DNA of 64,000 nt from Mannheimia pernigra (GCF_013377995.1 NZ_CP055305.1:1550001-1614000), one strand, 5' to 3'; positions 15,046-24,674 are shown, counted from the first letter of the stretch. A program made the numbers and translations. Notes: generated by a model from the sequence alone, not told the origin.

Positions 15046-16347
15046 ATGGATCTCGCCTATTTGGCAAAAATGCCACAAGAAGAATTTACGGCTCGTCGTG
15101 AGCGTATTTTAGAGCAAATGCAAGATAATTCAGCGTTGTTAATTTTTACGGAATCAGAAAAACGCCGTAATAGTGATTGTGATTATTTATTCAGACCTGA
15201 TAGTTATTTCTGGTATTTAACAGGATTTGCAGAACCTCAATCAGCAATATTATTGGTGAAACAAACACATAAAACAGAAAGTATTATTTTTGTTCGTAAA
15301 AAAGATCCATTAATGGAAACGTGGAATGGAAAACGATTAGGTGTTGAAAATGCCCCTAAAACGTTACAGTTTAACGAAGCATTTGATATAGAAGAAATTA
15401 AAACTGTTCTTGCAAAAAAATTAGCCAATTTGACCGCTTGTTATTACGTAAGAGACTTGCAGAAGTGGGGCGATGATGTATTAGATGAAATTGCAGCAAA
15501 TAATCATAAAATACCGACTTTGATTGATTGGCAACCAATATTATCTGAAATGCGATTAATTAAGTCAGAATTTGAAATTGCACTTATTCAACAGGCTTGT
15601 CATATTTCTTCAATGGCACATATTCGAGCGATGAAGCAAACTCGCCCTAATCGTTATGAGTTGGAAATTGAAGGTGAGATGTTGCACGAATTTACTCGCT
15701 TTGGGGCAAGATTTCCTGCTTATAACCCCATTGTTGCAAGCGGAGAAAATGCTTGTATTCTGCATTATAATGAAAATGATGGCATACTAAAAAATGGAGA
15801 TTTATTGCTGATTGATGCAGGTGCAGAATTTGCCTATTATGCAGGCGATATTACTCGAACCTTTCCGATAAGTGGTCAATTTTCTGAACCACAAAAAGAA
15901 CTATATGAATTAACTTTGATGATGTTACAAGAAGCTACAAAGCTACTTGTACCACAAAGTTCTATTAAAGCAGCGAATGACAAAGCGGTACAGATTCTAA
16001 CCGAAGGTCTGGTGCGTTTAGGCATTCTAAAAGGCAATGTGACGGATCTGATTGAACAAAAAGCGTATCGTCAATTTTATATGCACGGTTTAGGTCATTG
16101 GTTAGGGCTAGATGTGCATGATGTTGGAGATTATGGTGCAGAGCGTAATCGCCCATTGCAAATTGGTATGGTGCTTACAGTTGAGCCTGGCATTTATATT
16201 TCAACAGAAGCAGATGTCCCCGAACAGTATAAGGGCATTGGTATCCGAATTGAGGATAACTTGCTGATTACCGAATATGGTAATAAAAATCTAACCAGTG
16301 GCTGTCCAAAAGACATTGCTGATATTGAGCAGCTGATGCAATCATAA
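15046..16347 (+). CDS. pepP: Xaa-Pro aminopeptidase
   Basis: Cytoplasmic dimanganese peptidase releasing N-terminal residues before proline, 433 aa. The N-terminal creatinase-like domain (1-175) contains FRPDSYFWYLTGF. The pita-bread C-domain carries the metal ligands in LIDAGAEFAYYAGDITRTFP (two Asp), HGLGHWLGLDVHD (His), EPGIYI and GIRIEDNLLI (Glu). It matches E. coli PepP throughout. One USS copy is embedded in the coding region (15433-15441). Confidence 0.95.
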   Translation: MDLAYLAKMPQEEFTARRERILEQMQDNSALLIFTESEKRRNSDCDYLFRPDSYFWYLTGFAEPQSAILLVKQTHKTESIIFVRKKDPLMETWNGKRLGVENAPKTLQFNEAFDIEEIKTVLAKKLANLTACYYVRDLQKWGDDVLDEIAANNHKIPTLIDWQPILSEMRLIKSEFEIALIQQACHISSMAHIRAMKQTRPNRYELEIEGEMLHEFTRFGARFPAYNPIVASGENACILHYNENDGILKNGDLLLIDAGAEFAYYAGDITRTFPISGQFSEPQKELYELTLMMLQEATKLLVPQSSIKAANDKAVQILTEGLVRLGILKGNVTDLIEQKAYRQFYMHGLGHWLGLDVHDVGDYGAERNRPLQIGMVLTVEPGIYISTEADVPEQYKGIGIRIEDNLLITEYGNKNLTSGCPKDIADIEQLMQS

Positions 16348-16456
16348 ATTTGCAATATTATTTTAAAAAAATAACCGCTTGTTTGATATTCTTCTTAATT
16401 TGCTTAAGCCTGAGAGTAACAAGTTAAAGTAAGTAAAGCCCTGATATTAACAAATG

Positions 16457-16495
16457 ATTTTTGTTTTATGCAGAAAATATGATTAATTATGCAAT
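16457..16495. promoter_or_regulatory. Possible tandem ArgR boxes upstream of argA
   Basis: Two 18-bp segments, 16457-16474 and 16478-16495, are separated by exactly 3 bp, the spacing of ArgR hexamer operators. The second (TATGATTAATTATGCAAT) matches the E. coli ARG-box consensus except at two fixed positions. The first keeps only the right half (ATGCA). They lie 60-100 bp before the argA start. Weak evidence, by eye. Confidence 0.35.
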
Positions 16496-16554
16496 TTAAT
16501 GGTTGCGGATTTTTCTAAAAAAGCTAATATAATTGATATTATTAAGAGGGAATT

Positions 16555-17868
16555 ATGCGTAACACAGAATTAGCTTTAGCCCAATGGTTTAGACAATCTA
16601 CGCCCTATGTGAATATGCACAGAGGGAAAACCTTTGTTATTATGCTTGATGGCGATGTGATAGAAAGTCCAAACTTTATCAACATTATTAATGATATTAG
16701 TCTATTACATAGTTTAAATATTAAGTTAGTGATTGTATTTGGTGCAAGACCACAAATTAATATGCTTTTAAAACAAAATAGTATTGAGCCTGAATATTAC
16801 AACAATATTCGGATCACAAACCCACAATCACTAGATTATGTGAAACAAGCGGTGGGGAAGGTTCATTATGATTTGTTTGCTCGCCTTTCACTGCGTTTAC
16901 CGCATTCAGATGTGATTAATGTAGTGAGTGGTAATATGATTTTAGCCCAGCCAATAGGCGTAGTTGATGGCGTGGATTATGCCTTAAGCGGTAAAATTCG
17001 CCGCATTAATGTAGAAAGTATCAAGCAGCAACTTTCACAAAATTCAATAGTATTACTTGGGCCTATTGCCCCTTCCGTAACAGGGGAAATGTTTAATTTA
17101 CCGTTTGAAGATATTGCTACTCAAGTTGCGATCAAGCTAAGAGCAGATAAATTAATCGGGTTTTGTGAAGAACAAGGTATTTTAGATGAAGCTGGTAATG
17201 TGATTTCCGATATTTTTCCGCAAGAAGCTCAAAAAGTGCTAAATAATTTAATTGAGCAAGGGCAGTACCACACTTCAAAAGCCCGTTTTTTACAGGCAGC
17301 GATTAGTGTCTGTAGAGAAGGGATAAAACGTTCACATTTGCTAAGTTACAAAGAAGATGGTTCTCTCCTGCAAGAATTATTCTCTCGTGATGGTATTGGT
17401 ACACAGTTCTCTATGGAAAACTCAGAAAATATTCGTATTGCTAACTCAAGCGATATTCCAGGATTACTTGATTTAATTCACCCACTTGAACAACAAGGTA
17501 TTCTAGTTAAACGTTCTCGTGAACAATTAGAAATGGAAATTGCCAATTATACGATTATTGAGCGTGATGGCGTGGTGATTGCGTGTGCGGCATTAAATGT
17601 CTATCCAGAAGAAAAAATGGCGGAAATGGCGTGTGTGGCAGTGCATCCTGATTATCGGGATTCCTCAAGAGGCGATGTCTTGCTCGAAAACATTTGCAAA
17701 CGAGCAGAGCAGTTAGGCGTGGAAAAACTCTTTGTGCTAACCACCCGAACCACGCAATGGTTCCAAGAGCGTGGCTTTAGATTGGCAGACGCCCAAGATC
17801 TACCACGTTATAAGCGAGAAAATTATAACTACCAACGCCGTTCCAAAGTGTTGATTTTGACACTCTAA
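16555..17868 (+). CDS. argA: N-acetylglutamate synthase
   Basis: Acetyl-CoA:glutamate N-acetyltransferase, first step of arginine synthesis, 437 aa. It combines an amino-acid-kinase-like N-domain (residues 1-290; KLVIVFGARPQINML, SGNMILAQPIGVVDGVDY, LLGPIAPSVTGEMFNL) with a C-terminal GNAT domain (295-437; MACVAVHPDYRDSSRGDVLL, TRTTQWFQERGF). In E. coli the kinase-like domain binds arginine for feedback inhibition. AAGAGGGAA precedes the ATG. No other arg genes are nearby; possible ArgR boxes lie upstream. Confidence 0.95.
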   Translation: MRNTELALAQWFRQSTPYVNMHRGKTFVIMLDGDVIESPNFINIINDISLLHSLNIKLVIVFGARPQINMLLKQNSIEPEYYNNIRITNPQSLDYVKQAVGKVHYDLFARLSLRLPHSDVINVVSGNMILAQPIGVVDGVDYALSGKIRRINVESIKQQLSQNSIVLLGPIAPSVTGEMFNLPFEDIATQVAIKLRADKLIGFCEEQGILDEAGNVISDIFPQEAQKVLNNLIEQGQYHTSKARFLQAAISVCREGIKRSHLLSYKEDGSLLQELFSRDGIGTQFSMENSENIRIANSSDIPGLLDLIHPLEQQGILVKRSREQLEMEIANYTIIERDGVVIACAALNVYPEEKMAEMACVAVHPDYRDSSRGDVLLENICKRAEQLGVEKLFVLTTRTTQWFQERGFRLADAQDLPRYKRENYNYQRRSKVLILTL

Positions 17869-17906
17869 TCGCGTTGTAACTTTGTCTTATGAAATAATGG
17901 GTAAAA

Positions 17907-17934
17907 AAATCCGCCTTTTTTAAAAGGCGGATTT
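17907..17934. terminator. Bidirectional terminator between argA and ilvH
   Basis: AAATCCGCCTTTT (17907-17919) and AAAAGGCGGATTT (17922-17934) form a 13-bp inverted repeat with A/T-rich tracts on both sides, between convergent genes. Confidence 0.85.
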
Positions 17935-17960
17935 GCAATTTTTAGCGGAAATTTAACCGC

Positions 17961-18452
17961 TTACAAGGCGTTTTTCTCACCACGAGAGAGGCTAATTACA
18001 CCTGAGCGGACGATTTCAACGATAGATGTTTCTTCTTTCACCGCTTCAATGAAGGCATTCAGTTTCTCGCTTGAGCCAGCTAATTGAATGGTGTAGAGCT
18101 TCGGCGTTAAATCCACAATTTGCCCACGGTAAATATCTACCATACGTTTTAATTCATCACGAGATGAGCCTGTTGCACGCACTTTTACTAACAGCACCTC
18201 ACGTTCAACGTGTTCGTAAGCACTTAGGTTACTCACTTTAAACACATCAACTAATTTGTGTAATTGCTTTTCTATTTGTTCTAAAACTTGCTCTTCACCT
18301 TGAGCAACAATCGTCATTCTTGAAAGGCTTGGGTCATCAGTGGGGGCAACGGTTAAACTTTCAATGTTAAAGCCACGTTGTGAGAAAAGGGCAACCACAC
18401 GAGATAAAGCACCTGACTCATTCTCTAATAATACTGCTAATGTTCTACGCAT
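17961..18452 (-). CDS. ilvH: Acetolactate synthase III small subunit
   Basis: Regulatory subunit that confers valine sensitivity on acetohydroxyacid synthase III; 163 aa. The N-terminal ACT domain reads RRTLAVLLENESGALSRVVA and FNIESLTVAPTDDPSLSRMT, and the C-domain has TPKLYTIQLAGSSEKLNAF. Its start overlaps the end of ilvI by 8 bp, so the two are translated from one mRNA. Confidence 0.96.
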   Translation of the reverse strand: MRRTLAVLLENESGALSRVVALFSQRGFNIESLTVAPTDDPSLSRMTIVAQGEEQVLEQIEKQLHKLVDVFKVSNLSAYEHVEREVLLVKVRATGSSRDELKRMVDIYRGQIVDLTPKLYTIQLAGSSEKLNAFIEAVKEETSIVEIVRSGVISLSRGEKNAL

Positions 18453-20166
18453 CTGTTCTCTCCGTTTTACTTAACATCATTTCATTCATTGCACCGCCAC
18501 GAATTTGCATTGGGTAAACGTGCTCCGTTTCGTCAATTAATACATCGACAAAAACTAATTTATCTTTGATAGAAAAGGCTTCTGTTAATTTTGCTTCAAG
18601 CTCGGAAGGGTGATCAATTTGAATGCCAATATGGCCATAAGCTTCAGCTAATTTAGCGAAGTTTGGTAGTGAATTCATATACACCTGTGAATGGCGGCCA
18701 GAGTAGATAATATCTTGCCACTGTTTCACCATACCTAAGAAACGGTTATTAAGGCTTATAATCACAATTGGTGTATCGTATTGTTTTGCAGTGGAGAGCT
18801 CTTGGATATTCATTTGAATACTGCCATCACCTGTTACACACACAACCGTTGCTTCTGGGTGAGCAAATTTCACCCCCATTGCTGCGGGTAATCCAAAGCC
18901 CATTGTGCCAGCACCGCCTGAGTTGATCCAACGGCGTGGCTTGTCAAAACCATAATGTAGTGCCGCAAACATTTGATGTTGTCCAACGTCTGAAGCAACA
19001 TAAGCCTCGCCATTAGTGAGCTTGTGGATCATCTTAATAACTTGTTGTGGCTTGATCACTTCTGAGCTTTCTTCAAAAGCTAAGCAATTACGGGCTTTCC
19101 ACTCATCAATTTGTTGCCACCAAGCGGTCAAATCTGTCTGACTTTTTGTAAGGCTTTCATCGCCAAGTAATGATAAAAACTCGTCCATCACATTTTTTGC
19201 ACTACCTACAATTGGAATATAAGCCGCGACGGTTTTGGAAATAGAAGCAGGATCAATATCAACGTGAATAACTTTAGCATTCGGGCAGTATTTGGCTAAA
19301 TTATTTGTTGTACGATCATCAAAACGAACACCAATGCCTAAAATCAAATCACTTTCGTGCATAGCATTATTGGCTTCATAAGTTCCGTGCATACCCAGCA
19401 TTCCTAAAAATTGCTTATCAGAAGCAGGATAGGCCCCCAATCCCATTAATGAAGTCGTAACAGGAAGATTTAATTTTTGAGCAAATTCAGTTAATTCTGC
19501 AGAACACTCAGCATTAATCACGCCACCACCGATATAGAGAATAGGCTTTTTGGCTACTAACAAGGCTTTTAATGCTTTTTTAATTTGCCCTTTATGACCT
19601 TGTATTGTTGGATTGTATGAACGCATTGCGACGGTTTTGGGATATTCATACGGATATTTATTTAATGGATTGACCATATCTTTTGGAATATCAATAACCA
19701 CTGGGCCAGGGCGGCCACTTGAAGCAATATAGAATGCTTTTTTGATGATGTGTGGAATATCTTCGGTATTTTTTACCAAGAAGCTGTGTTTTACCACAGG
19801 GCGAGAGATACCTATCATATCACTCTCTTGGAAAGCATCGCTGCCAATAAGACTTGATGGAACTTGCCCTGATAAAATCACCATTGGGATAGAATCAGTA
19901 TAAGCTGTTAAGATACCAGTAATGGTATTTGTTGCTCCAGGTCCTGAAGTCACTAATACACAACCAACTTTACCCGTAGAACGAGCATAGCCATCTGCCA
20001 TATGCACAGCGGCTTGTTCGTGTCGAACTAAAACGTGGTTTAAGCCAAGTGTATGAATAGCATCATAAATATCTAATACAGATCCACCTGGATAACCGAA
20101 AACGTATTCAACGCCTTCATCTTTAAGGGACTGTACAACCATTTCTGCACCAGAAAGTTTTTTCAT
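18445..20166 (-). CDS. ilvI: Acetolactate synthase III large subunit
   Basis: TPP-dependent catalytic subunit making acetolactate or acetohydroxybutyrate for Val/Leu/Ile synthesis; 573 aa. The N-terminal domain has VFGYPGGSVLDIYDA and VRHEQAAVHMADGYARSTG with the catalytic Glu. The TPP motif begins GDGSIQMNIQELSTAKQY and ends in NN. The start is the ATG at 20166 with GGAGGA five bases upstream; an in-frame TTG four codons earlier is less likely. It is the IlvI type rather than IlvB/IlvG (MVKQWQDIIYSGRHSQ, YPMQIRGGAMNEMMLSKTER). Transcribed with ilvH. Confidence 0.96.
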   Translation of the reverse strand: MKKLSGAEMVVQSLKDEGVEYVFGYPGGSVLDIYDAIHTLGLNHVLVRHEQAAVHMADGYARSTGKVGCVLVTSGPGATNTITGILTAYTDSIPMVILSGQVPSSLIGSDAFQESDMIGISRPVVKHSFLVKNTEDIPHIIKKAFYIASSGRPGPVVIDIPKDMVNPLNKYPYEYPKTVAMRSYNPTIQGHKGQIKKALKALLVAKKPILYIGGGVINAECSAELTEFAQKLNLPVTTSLMGLGAYPASDKQFLGMLGMHGTYEANNAMHESDLILGIGVRFDDRTTNNLAKYCPNAKVIHVDIDPASISKTVAAYIPIVGSAKNVMDEFLSLLGDESLTKSQTDLTAWWQQIDEWKARNCLAFEESSEVIKPQQVIKMIHKLTNGEAYVASDVGQHQMFAALHYGFDKPRRWINSGGAGTMGFGLPAAMGVKFAHPEATVVCVTGDGSIQMNIQELSTAKQYDTPIVIISLNNRFLGMVKQWQDIIYSGRHSQVYMNSLPNFAKLAEAYGHIGIQIDHPSELEAKLTEAFSIKDKLVFVDVLIDETEHVYPMQIRGGAMNEMMLSKTERTDA

Positions 20167-20173
20167 TAAATCC

Positions 20174-20205
20174 TCCAACCAAAAAATGCTGTTTAATTGG
20201 TTGGA
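20174..20205 (-). promoter_or_regulatory. Hairpin overlapping the ilvI ribosome-binding site
   Basis: TCCAACCAA (20174-20182) and TTGGTTGGA (20197-20205) form a perfect 9-bp stem in the leader just before ilvI. On the transcript the 3' arm ends in the first bases of GGAGGA. A possible translational control element. Confidence 0.45.
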
Positions 20206-20339
20206 TTGTGCAGGAATTTTTTATGGCTGTCTAGTGGTGTTTTTTGAATCAAGCTTAAACTAATATGGTTTTATTTTCTAAAAATATAAAAAATTTAGAT
20301 TTTTATAAAGATAATTTAAATTAAATTTGGGTTTTTGAT

Positions 20340-20369
20340 TTTATATTCTATATTTTATACTTTTGTCAA
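20340..20369 (-). promoter_or_regulatory. Probable ilvIH promoter in an AT-rich 306-bp intergenic region
   Basis: On the - strand, TTGACA (20369-20364), an 18-bp spacer and TATAAA (20345-20340) make a good sigma-70 promoter with a leader of about 165 nt. The whole gap 20167-20472 is very AT-rich with phased A/T runs, the kind of DNA Lrp binds upstream of E. coli ilvIH. No leader peptide rich in Val/Leu/Ile was seen. Confidence 0.5.
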
Positions 20370-20472
20370 AATTTAAAACTTTTATTGCTAAAATTGTTTT
20401 TCGGGTAAAAAATAGCCATTTTAATAATTTTAAATTTTGCAAAAAAATAACAGAATATGACCGCTTGTAACA

Positions 20473-21153
20473 TTAGGCTTCATCAATTAACGTTAATTTT
20501 TCATTCGCATCTGTAGTAATTTTCGCAATTGCATTGCGGTAAGTAATTTCCAGACTTTCTCGGCTTGTTGCAATTACCCCCTGATCGAGTAAGAAGCCAT
20601 CTTTGACATCATAAACCCACCCGTGCAGAGAGAGGGATTTACCTCGTTCCCAAGCGGATCTGACAATCGCTGATTGTCCTAAGTTATAAACTTGTTCAGC
20701 CACATTCAATCTAGTTAGCACATTTGCTCTTTCTTCATAGGGAAGATTACCTAATAAATGGCTGTGTTTAAACCAGATATCACGCAGATGTAATAACCAG
20801 TTATTAATTAACCCAAGATCATTTTGTATCATTGCGGCATTAATACCCCCACAGTTTGTGTGTCCGCAGATGATAATATGCTCAATTTCCAATACATCTA
20901 CCGCATATTGCACCACAGATAAACAGTTAAAATCGGTATGAATAACCATATTGGCAACATTTCGATGAACAAATAACTCACCAGGTTCTAATCCTGTTAA
21001 TTTTTCAGCGGGTACGCGGCTATCAGAGCAGCCAATCCATAGATAAGTTGGCTTTTGATGCTCTGCTAACTTTTTAAAGTAATCAGAGTTTTCATCTTTC
21101 ATCTGAGTTGCCCAAGTATAATTATTCGTAAATAGGCGTTCAATTTTTTCCAT
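20473..21153 (-). CDS. can: Beta-carbonic anhydrase, type II (bicarbonate-regulated)
   Basis: Interconverts CO2 and bicarbonate to supply carboxylases; 226 aa. Zinc ligands are C42, D44, H98 and C101 (GCSDSR and CGHTNCGG). W39, R64 and Y181, the residues of the allosteric bicarbonate pocket described for E. coli and H. influenzae enzymes, are all present, so this should be a type II, pH/bicarbonate-controlled enzyme. It matches E. coli Can over its full length. Single gene; AAAGGAG precedes the ATG. Confidence 0.95.
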   Translation of the reverse strand: MEKIERLFTNNYTWATQMKDENSDYFKKLAEHQKPTYLWIGCSDSRVPAEKLTGLEPGELFVHRNVANMVIHTDFNCLSVVQYAVDVLEIEHIIICGHTNCGGINAAMIQNDLGLINNWLLHLRDIWFKHSHLLGNLPYEERANVLTRLNVAEQVYNLGQSAIVRSAWERGKSLSLHGWVYDVKDGFLLDQGVIATSRESLEITYRNAIAKITTDANEKLTLIDEA

Positions 21154-21231
21154 AAATTCTCCTTTTAATATGCTATTTTAGCCAGCTGAGATTATATGAC
21201 TAAATTAAATAGTCGGGTAGGTGAAAATAAA

Positions 21232-21255
21232 AAATGCCCTTAACTCTGGGCATTT
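21232..21255 (-). terminator. Terminator of the ackA-pta operon
   Basis: AAATGCCC (21232-21239) and GGGCATTT (21248-21255), with a T-run on the - strand after the stem, 20 bp after the pta stop. Confidence 0.85.
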
Positions 21256-21275
21256 ATTGAACGATGGAAAGCGAA

Positions 21276-23411
21276 TTATTGAGTCGCCTGAATAGCAGTG
21301 AGTGCAATAGTATAAACGATATCATCAACTAAAGCCCCACGAGACAAGTCATTTACTGGTTTACGCATACCTTGTAACATTGGACCGATAGAGACGAGAT
21401 CTGCAGAACGTTGTACCGCTTTATATGTAGTATTACCCGTGTTTAAGTCTGGGAATACAAATACCGTTGCTTTACCCGCTACTGGAGAGTTTGGTGCTTT
21501 AGAACGAGCAACATCTTCCATAATTGCAGCATCATATTGTAACGGACCATCAATAATTAAGTCTGGGCGTTTTTCTTGTGCAATACGAGTTGCTTCTTTC
21601 ACCTTCTCAACATCTGCACCAGAACCTGATGTACCTGTTGAGTAAGAAATCATCGCAACACGAGGTTCAATACCAAATGCTTTCGCCGATTCAGCAGATT
21701 GAATCGCAATTTCTGCTAATTGCTCTGCGGTTGGATCTGGGTTTACCGCACAATCACCATATACCAATACTTGATCAGGTAAAAGCATAAAGAAGATTGA
21801 AGAAACAATAGAACTGCCTGGTGCGGTTTTAATAATTTGCATTGGCGGACGAATAGTATTAGCGGTGGTGTGTACAGCCCCTGATACTAAGCCATCCACT
21901 TCATTTGCTTCAAGCATCATAGTACCTAATACTACGTTATCTAATAATTGCTCACGAGCAACTACTTCTGTCATACCTTTTGCTTTACGCAATTCAACTA
22001 ATCGAGCAACATAATTTTCACGAACAGCGGCAGGATCAACAATCGTAATGCCTTTGCCTAAGGTTACACCTTGTGCTTCAGCTACACGCTCTACTTCTGT
22101 AGGTGATGCTAATAGTACACATTCTGCAATACCACGTTCAGCACATAATGCGGCGGCTTTTACTGTACGAGGTTCATCGCCTTCTGGTAAAACAATGCGT
22201 TTTTTCGCTTGACGAGCATATTCAGTTAATTGATAACGGAACGCAGCAGGAGAAAGACGACGAGTACGCGTGCCTGCTTTAGACATATCATCAATGAAAT
22301 TAGCATTAAATTGACTCGCCATATATTCTTTAATCGCAGCAATACGCTCTTTATCATCTACAGGCACTTCTAGGCTAAAGCTTTGTAAGCTTAATGCAGT
22401 CTGCCAAGTGTTTCCTTCAATACGGAATACAGGCACACCGGTTTCAAAGGCTTGTTGGCATAATTTCCCAATAATGCTATCGATTTTATAACCACCAGTT
22501 AATAAAATCGCACCAATTTTCACACCGTTCATCACTGCTAATGAGGCAGCCACTAACACTTCTGGACGATCAGCAGAGGTGACTAATAAGCTACCAGCTT
22601 TAAAATGATCCACCATATGTGGCAAACTACGAGCACAAAAGGTTACACCACGAATACGGCGAGTTTTAAGCTCCCCTTCATTAATAATAGTAGCACCTAA
22701 ATGTTTAGCAACATCAACTGCTCGAGTTGCAATGAGCTCTGCTTTCCAAGCAATACAGCCTAACAACTTAATTGGACTTTTCGCAAAAAGATTTTCTATT
22801 TCAGAGACACTGTTATTAGAGTGTTGGAATGAATCAAAGATTTCAGTTAAGTCTGGACGAGTTCTGCCTGAATCATCAACAGGTGCATTGAATTTGTTGA
22901 TGATTACACCTAATAAATTCGGATTATGGCGACCTCCAAACAGTGATGCGGCGGCTTCAATACGTTCTTTTAATTGGCTTGAGGTATCTGAAGCGGGTGT
23001 TGCAACTAAGATAATTTCAGCATCAAGAGATTGAGCTATCTCATAGTTAATGCTATTTGCATAAGAATTTTTACGAGTTGGAATTAAACCTTCAATAATG
23101 ATAATTTCATTATTTTTAGACAGTTTTTGATGACGTTCTACCACTTTTTCTAATAGCACATCAGTTTGGTTTTGACCAATTAATGATTCCGCTTCGCTTA
23201 ACATAAATGGCTCGCCAACTTCAGTAGTTTGATCTGCCCGAATAATGGTTGTGGAGCGATCTAAAGTATCTTCACCGCTAATAGGTTGAGCAATAGGTTT
23301 TAAAAATCCGACTTTAGCACCTTTTTGTTCTAGTGCATGAACTAGGCCTAAGCTTACACTGGTTAAACCAACACCTGTTGAAACAGGGATAAGAATAATT
23401 GTTCTAGACAT
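21276..23411 (-). CDS. pta: Phosphate acetyltransferase (long form)
   Basis: Converts acetyl-CoA and phosphate to acetyl phosphate in overflow and fermentative acetate metabolism; 711 aa. The long enterobacterial form has an N-terminal BioD-like P-loop domain (ILIPVSTGVGLTSVSLGLV), a central DRTGG domain (about 225-340), and the C-terminal catalytic domain from about 390 (RIVLPEGDEPRTVKAA, MISYSTGTSGSGADVEKV, FPDLNTGNTTYKAVQRSA). It is downstream of ackA in the same operon with a 54-bp gap that holds a small hairpin. Confidence 0.96.
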   Translation of the reverse strand: MSRTIILIPVSTGVGLTSVSLGLVHALEQKGAKVGFLKPIAQPISGEDTLDRSTTIIRADQTTEVGEPFMLSEAESLIGQNQTDVLLEKVVERHQKLSKNNEIIIIEGLIPTRKNSYANSINYEIAQSLDAEIILVATPASDTSSQLKERIEAAASLFGGRHNPNLLGVIINKFNAPVDDSGRTRPDLTEIFDSFQHSNNSVSEIENLFAKSPIKLLGCIAWKAELIATRAVDVAKHLGATIINEGELKTRRIRGVTFCARSLPHMVDHFKAGSLLVTSADRPEVLVAASLAVMNGVKIGAILLTGGYKIDSIIGKLCQQAFETGVPVFRIEGNTWQTALSLQSFSLEVPVDDKERIAAIKEYMASQFNANFIDDMSKAGTRTRRLSPAAFRYQLTEYARQAKKRIVLPEGDEPRTVKAAALCAERGIAECVLLASPTEVERVAEAQGVTLGKGITIVDPAAVRENYVARLVELRKAKGMTEVVAREQLLDNVVLGTMMLEANEVDGLVSGAVHTTANTIRPPMQIIKTAPGSSIVSSIFFMLLPDQVLVYGDCAVNPDPTAEQLAEIAIQSAESAKAFGIEPRVAMISYSTGTSGSGADVEKVKEATRIAQEKRPDLIIDGPLQYDAAIMEDVARSKAPNSPVAGKATVFVFPDLNTGNTTYKAVQRSADLVSIGPMLQGMRKPVNDLSRGALVDDIVYTIALTAIQATQ

Positions 23412-23438
23412 AATTATTTCCAGTTTTAGAAATTGAAA

Positions 23439-23455
23439 GGGCAGAATATCTGCCC
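23439..23455 (-). other. Hairpin between ackA and pta
   Basis: GGGCAGA (23439-23445), ATA, TCTGCCC (23449-23455). No strong T-run on the transcribed strand, so it may be an RNA-processing or partial-termination site adjusting ackA:pta ratios rather than a full terminator. Confidence 0.4.
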
Positions 23456-23465
23456 CTGTAAATCA

Positions 23466-24674
23466 TTATAGTGCTAATTTAGCAGTATCTTGTGCAATCA
23501 CTAACTCTTCGTTAGTTGGGATAACAACAGCCTTAAATGCTGAGTCATCGCTTGTAATTACGCCCTCTTTACCAAAGCGAGCAGCAAGATTACTTTCATT
23601 ATCTAACTTAATACCGAATAATTTTAAATGATTTAACGTTAATTCACGCACTAAGCCTGAATTCTCGCCAATACCGCCTGTAAATGCGATAGCATCTAAG
23701 TGCTCTGCACCTAAAATTGCCATATATGAACCAATATATTTTGCTAAACGGTAGCTGAACACATCTAACGCTCGTTTCGCTTCTGGTTTGCTTGCATCAT
23801 CATAATTATCTTCAGCATAACGACAGTCACTTGTTACCTCAGTTAAACCTAAAAGCCCTGATTTTTTAACTAGAGTAGTATCAATTTCTTCCATTGACAT
23901 ACCTAAGTTATTGTATAAGAAAGAAATAATGGCGGGGTCGATATCACCTGAACGTGTCCCCATTACTAAACCTTCCAGCGGCGTTAACCCCATTGAGGTA
24001 TCAATACATTGACCGTTACGCACTACAGAAACAGAACCGCCGTTGCCTAAATGACAAATAATGGCGTTGGTTTGTTCAACTGATTTACCCACCAGCTCAG
24101 CCACTTGTGAGGTAATGTAGAAATGGCTTGTGCCGTGAAAGCCGTAGCGACGGATACCATTTTCTTTATAGAATTTATATGGAAGGGCATATAAGAAAGC
24201 GTGCTCAGGCATAGTTTGATGGAAAGCAGTATCAAAAACAGCCACATTCTTATCTTTTAATTCAGGGAAAATACGAAAAGATTCTTCAATACCGATTAAA
24301 TGAGCCGGGTTATGTAATGGAGCAAATTGAACTGCCTCTTCAATACCTTTAATGACTTCATCGGTAATTACAACAGAAGAAGTAAATTTCTCGCCACCGT
24401 GAACGATACGATGACCAATTGCGCCAATGTTTGCTTTTAATTCATCTGATAATAATTTTTCAGCAATAAATGTAAGTGCTTCACTATGTGCTGCACCTGC
24501 ACCTAAATCAGCGTTACCTTTCTCTCCATTTAACTTCCACTTGATACGAGCATCGTCTAAATTAAATGCCTCAGCAAGGCCTGATAATTTCTCATCACCC
24601 GTTTTAGGATCTAAAATAGCGAATTTAAGAGATGAACTACCACAGTTAAGGATTAAGATTAAGTTTTTAGACAT
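23466..24674 (-). CDS. ackA: Acetate kinase
   Basis: Transfers phosphate from acetyl phosphate to ADP; 402 aa, homodimeric ASKHA enzyme. LILNCGSSSLKFAI at the N-terminus holds the metal/phosphate Asn and Ser; GHRIVHGGEKF holds the active-site Arg; HLGNGGSV and FTGGIGENSG are the phosphate and adenosine motifs. First gene of ackA-pta, divergent from cpdB. Confidence 0.97.
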   Translation of the reverse strand: MSKNLILILNCGSSSLKFAILDPKTGDEKLSGLAEAFNLDDARIKWKLNGEKGNADLGAGAAHSEALTFIAEKLLSDELKANIGAIGHRIVHGGEKFTSSVVITDEVIKGIEEAVQFAPLHNPAHLIGIEESFRIFPELKDKNVAVFDTAFHQTMPEHAFLYALPYKFYKENGIRRYGFHGTSHFYITSQVAELVGKSVEQTNAIICHLGNGGSVSVVRNGQCIDTSMGLTPLEGLVMGTRSGDIDPAIISFLYNNLGMSMEEIDTTLVKKSGLLGLTEVTSDCRYAEDNYDDASKPEAKRALDVFSYRLAKYIGSYMAILGAEHLDAIAFTGGIGENSGLVRELTLNHLKLFGIKLDNESNLAARFGKEGVITSDDSAFKAVVIPTNEELVIAQDTAKLAL

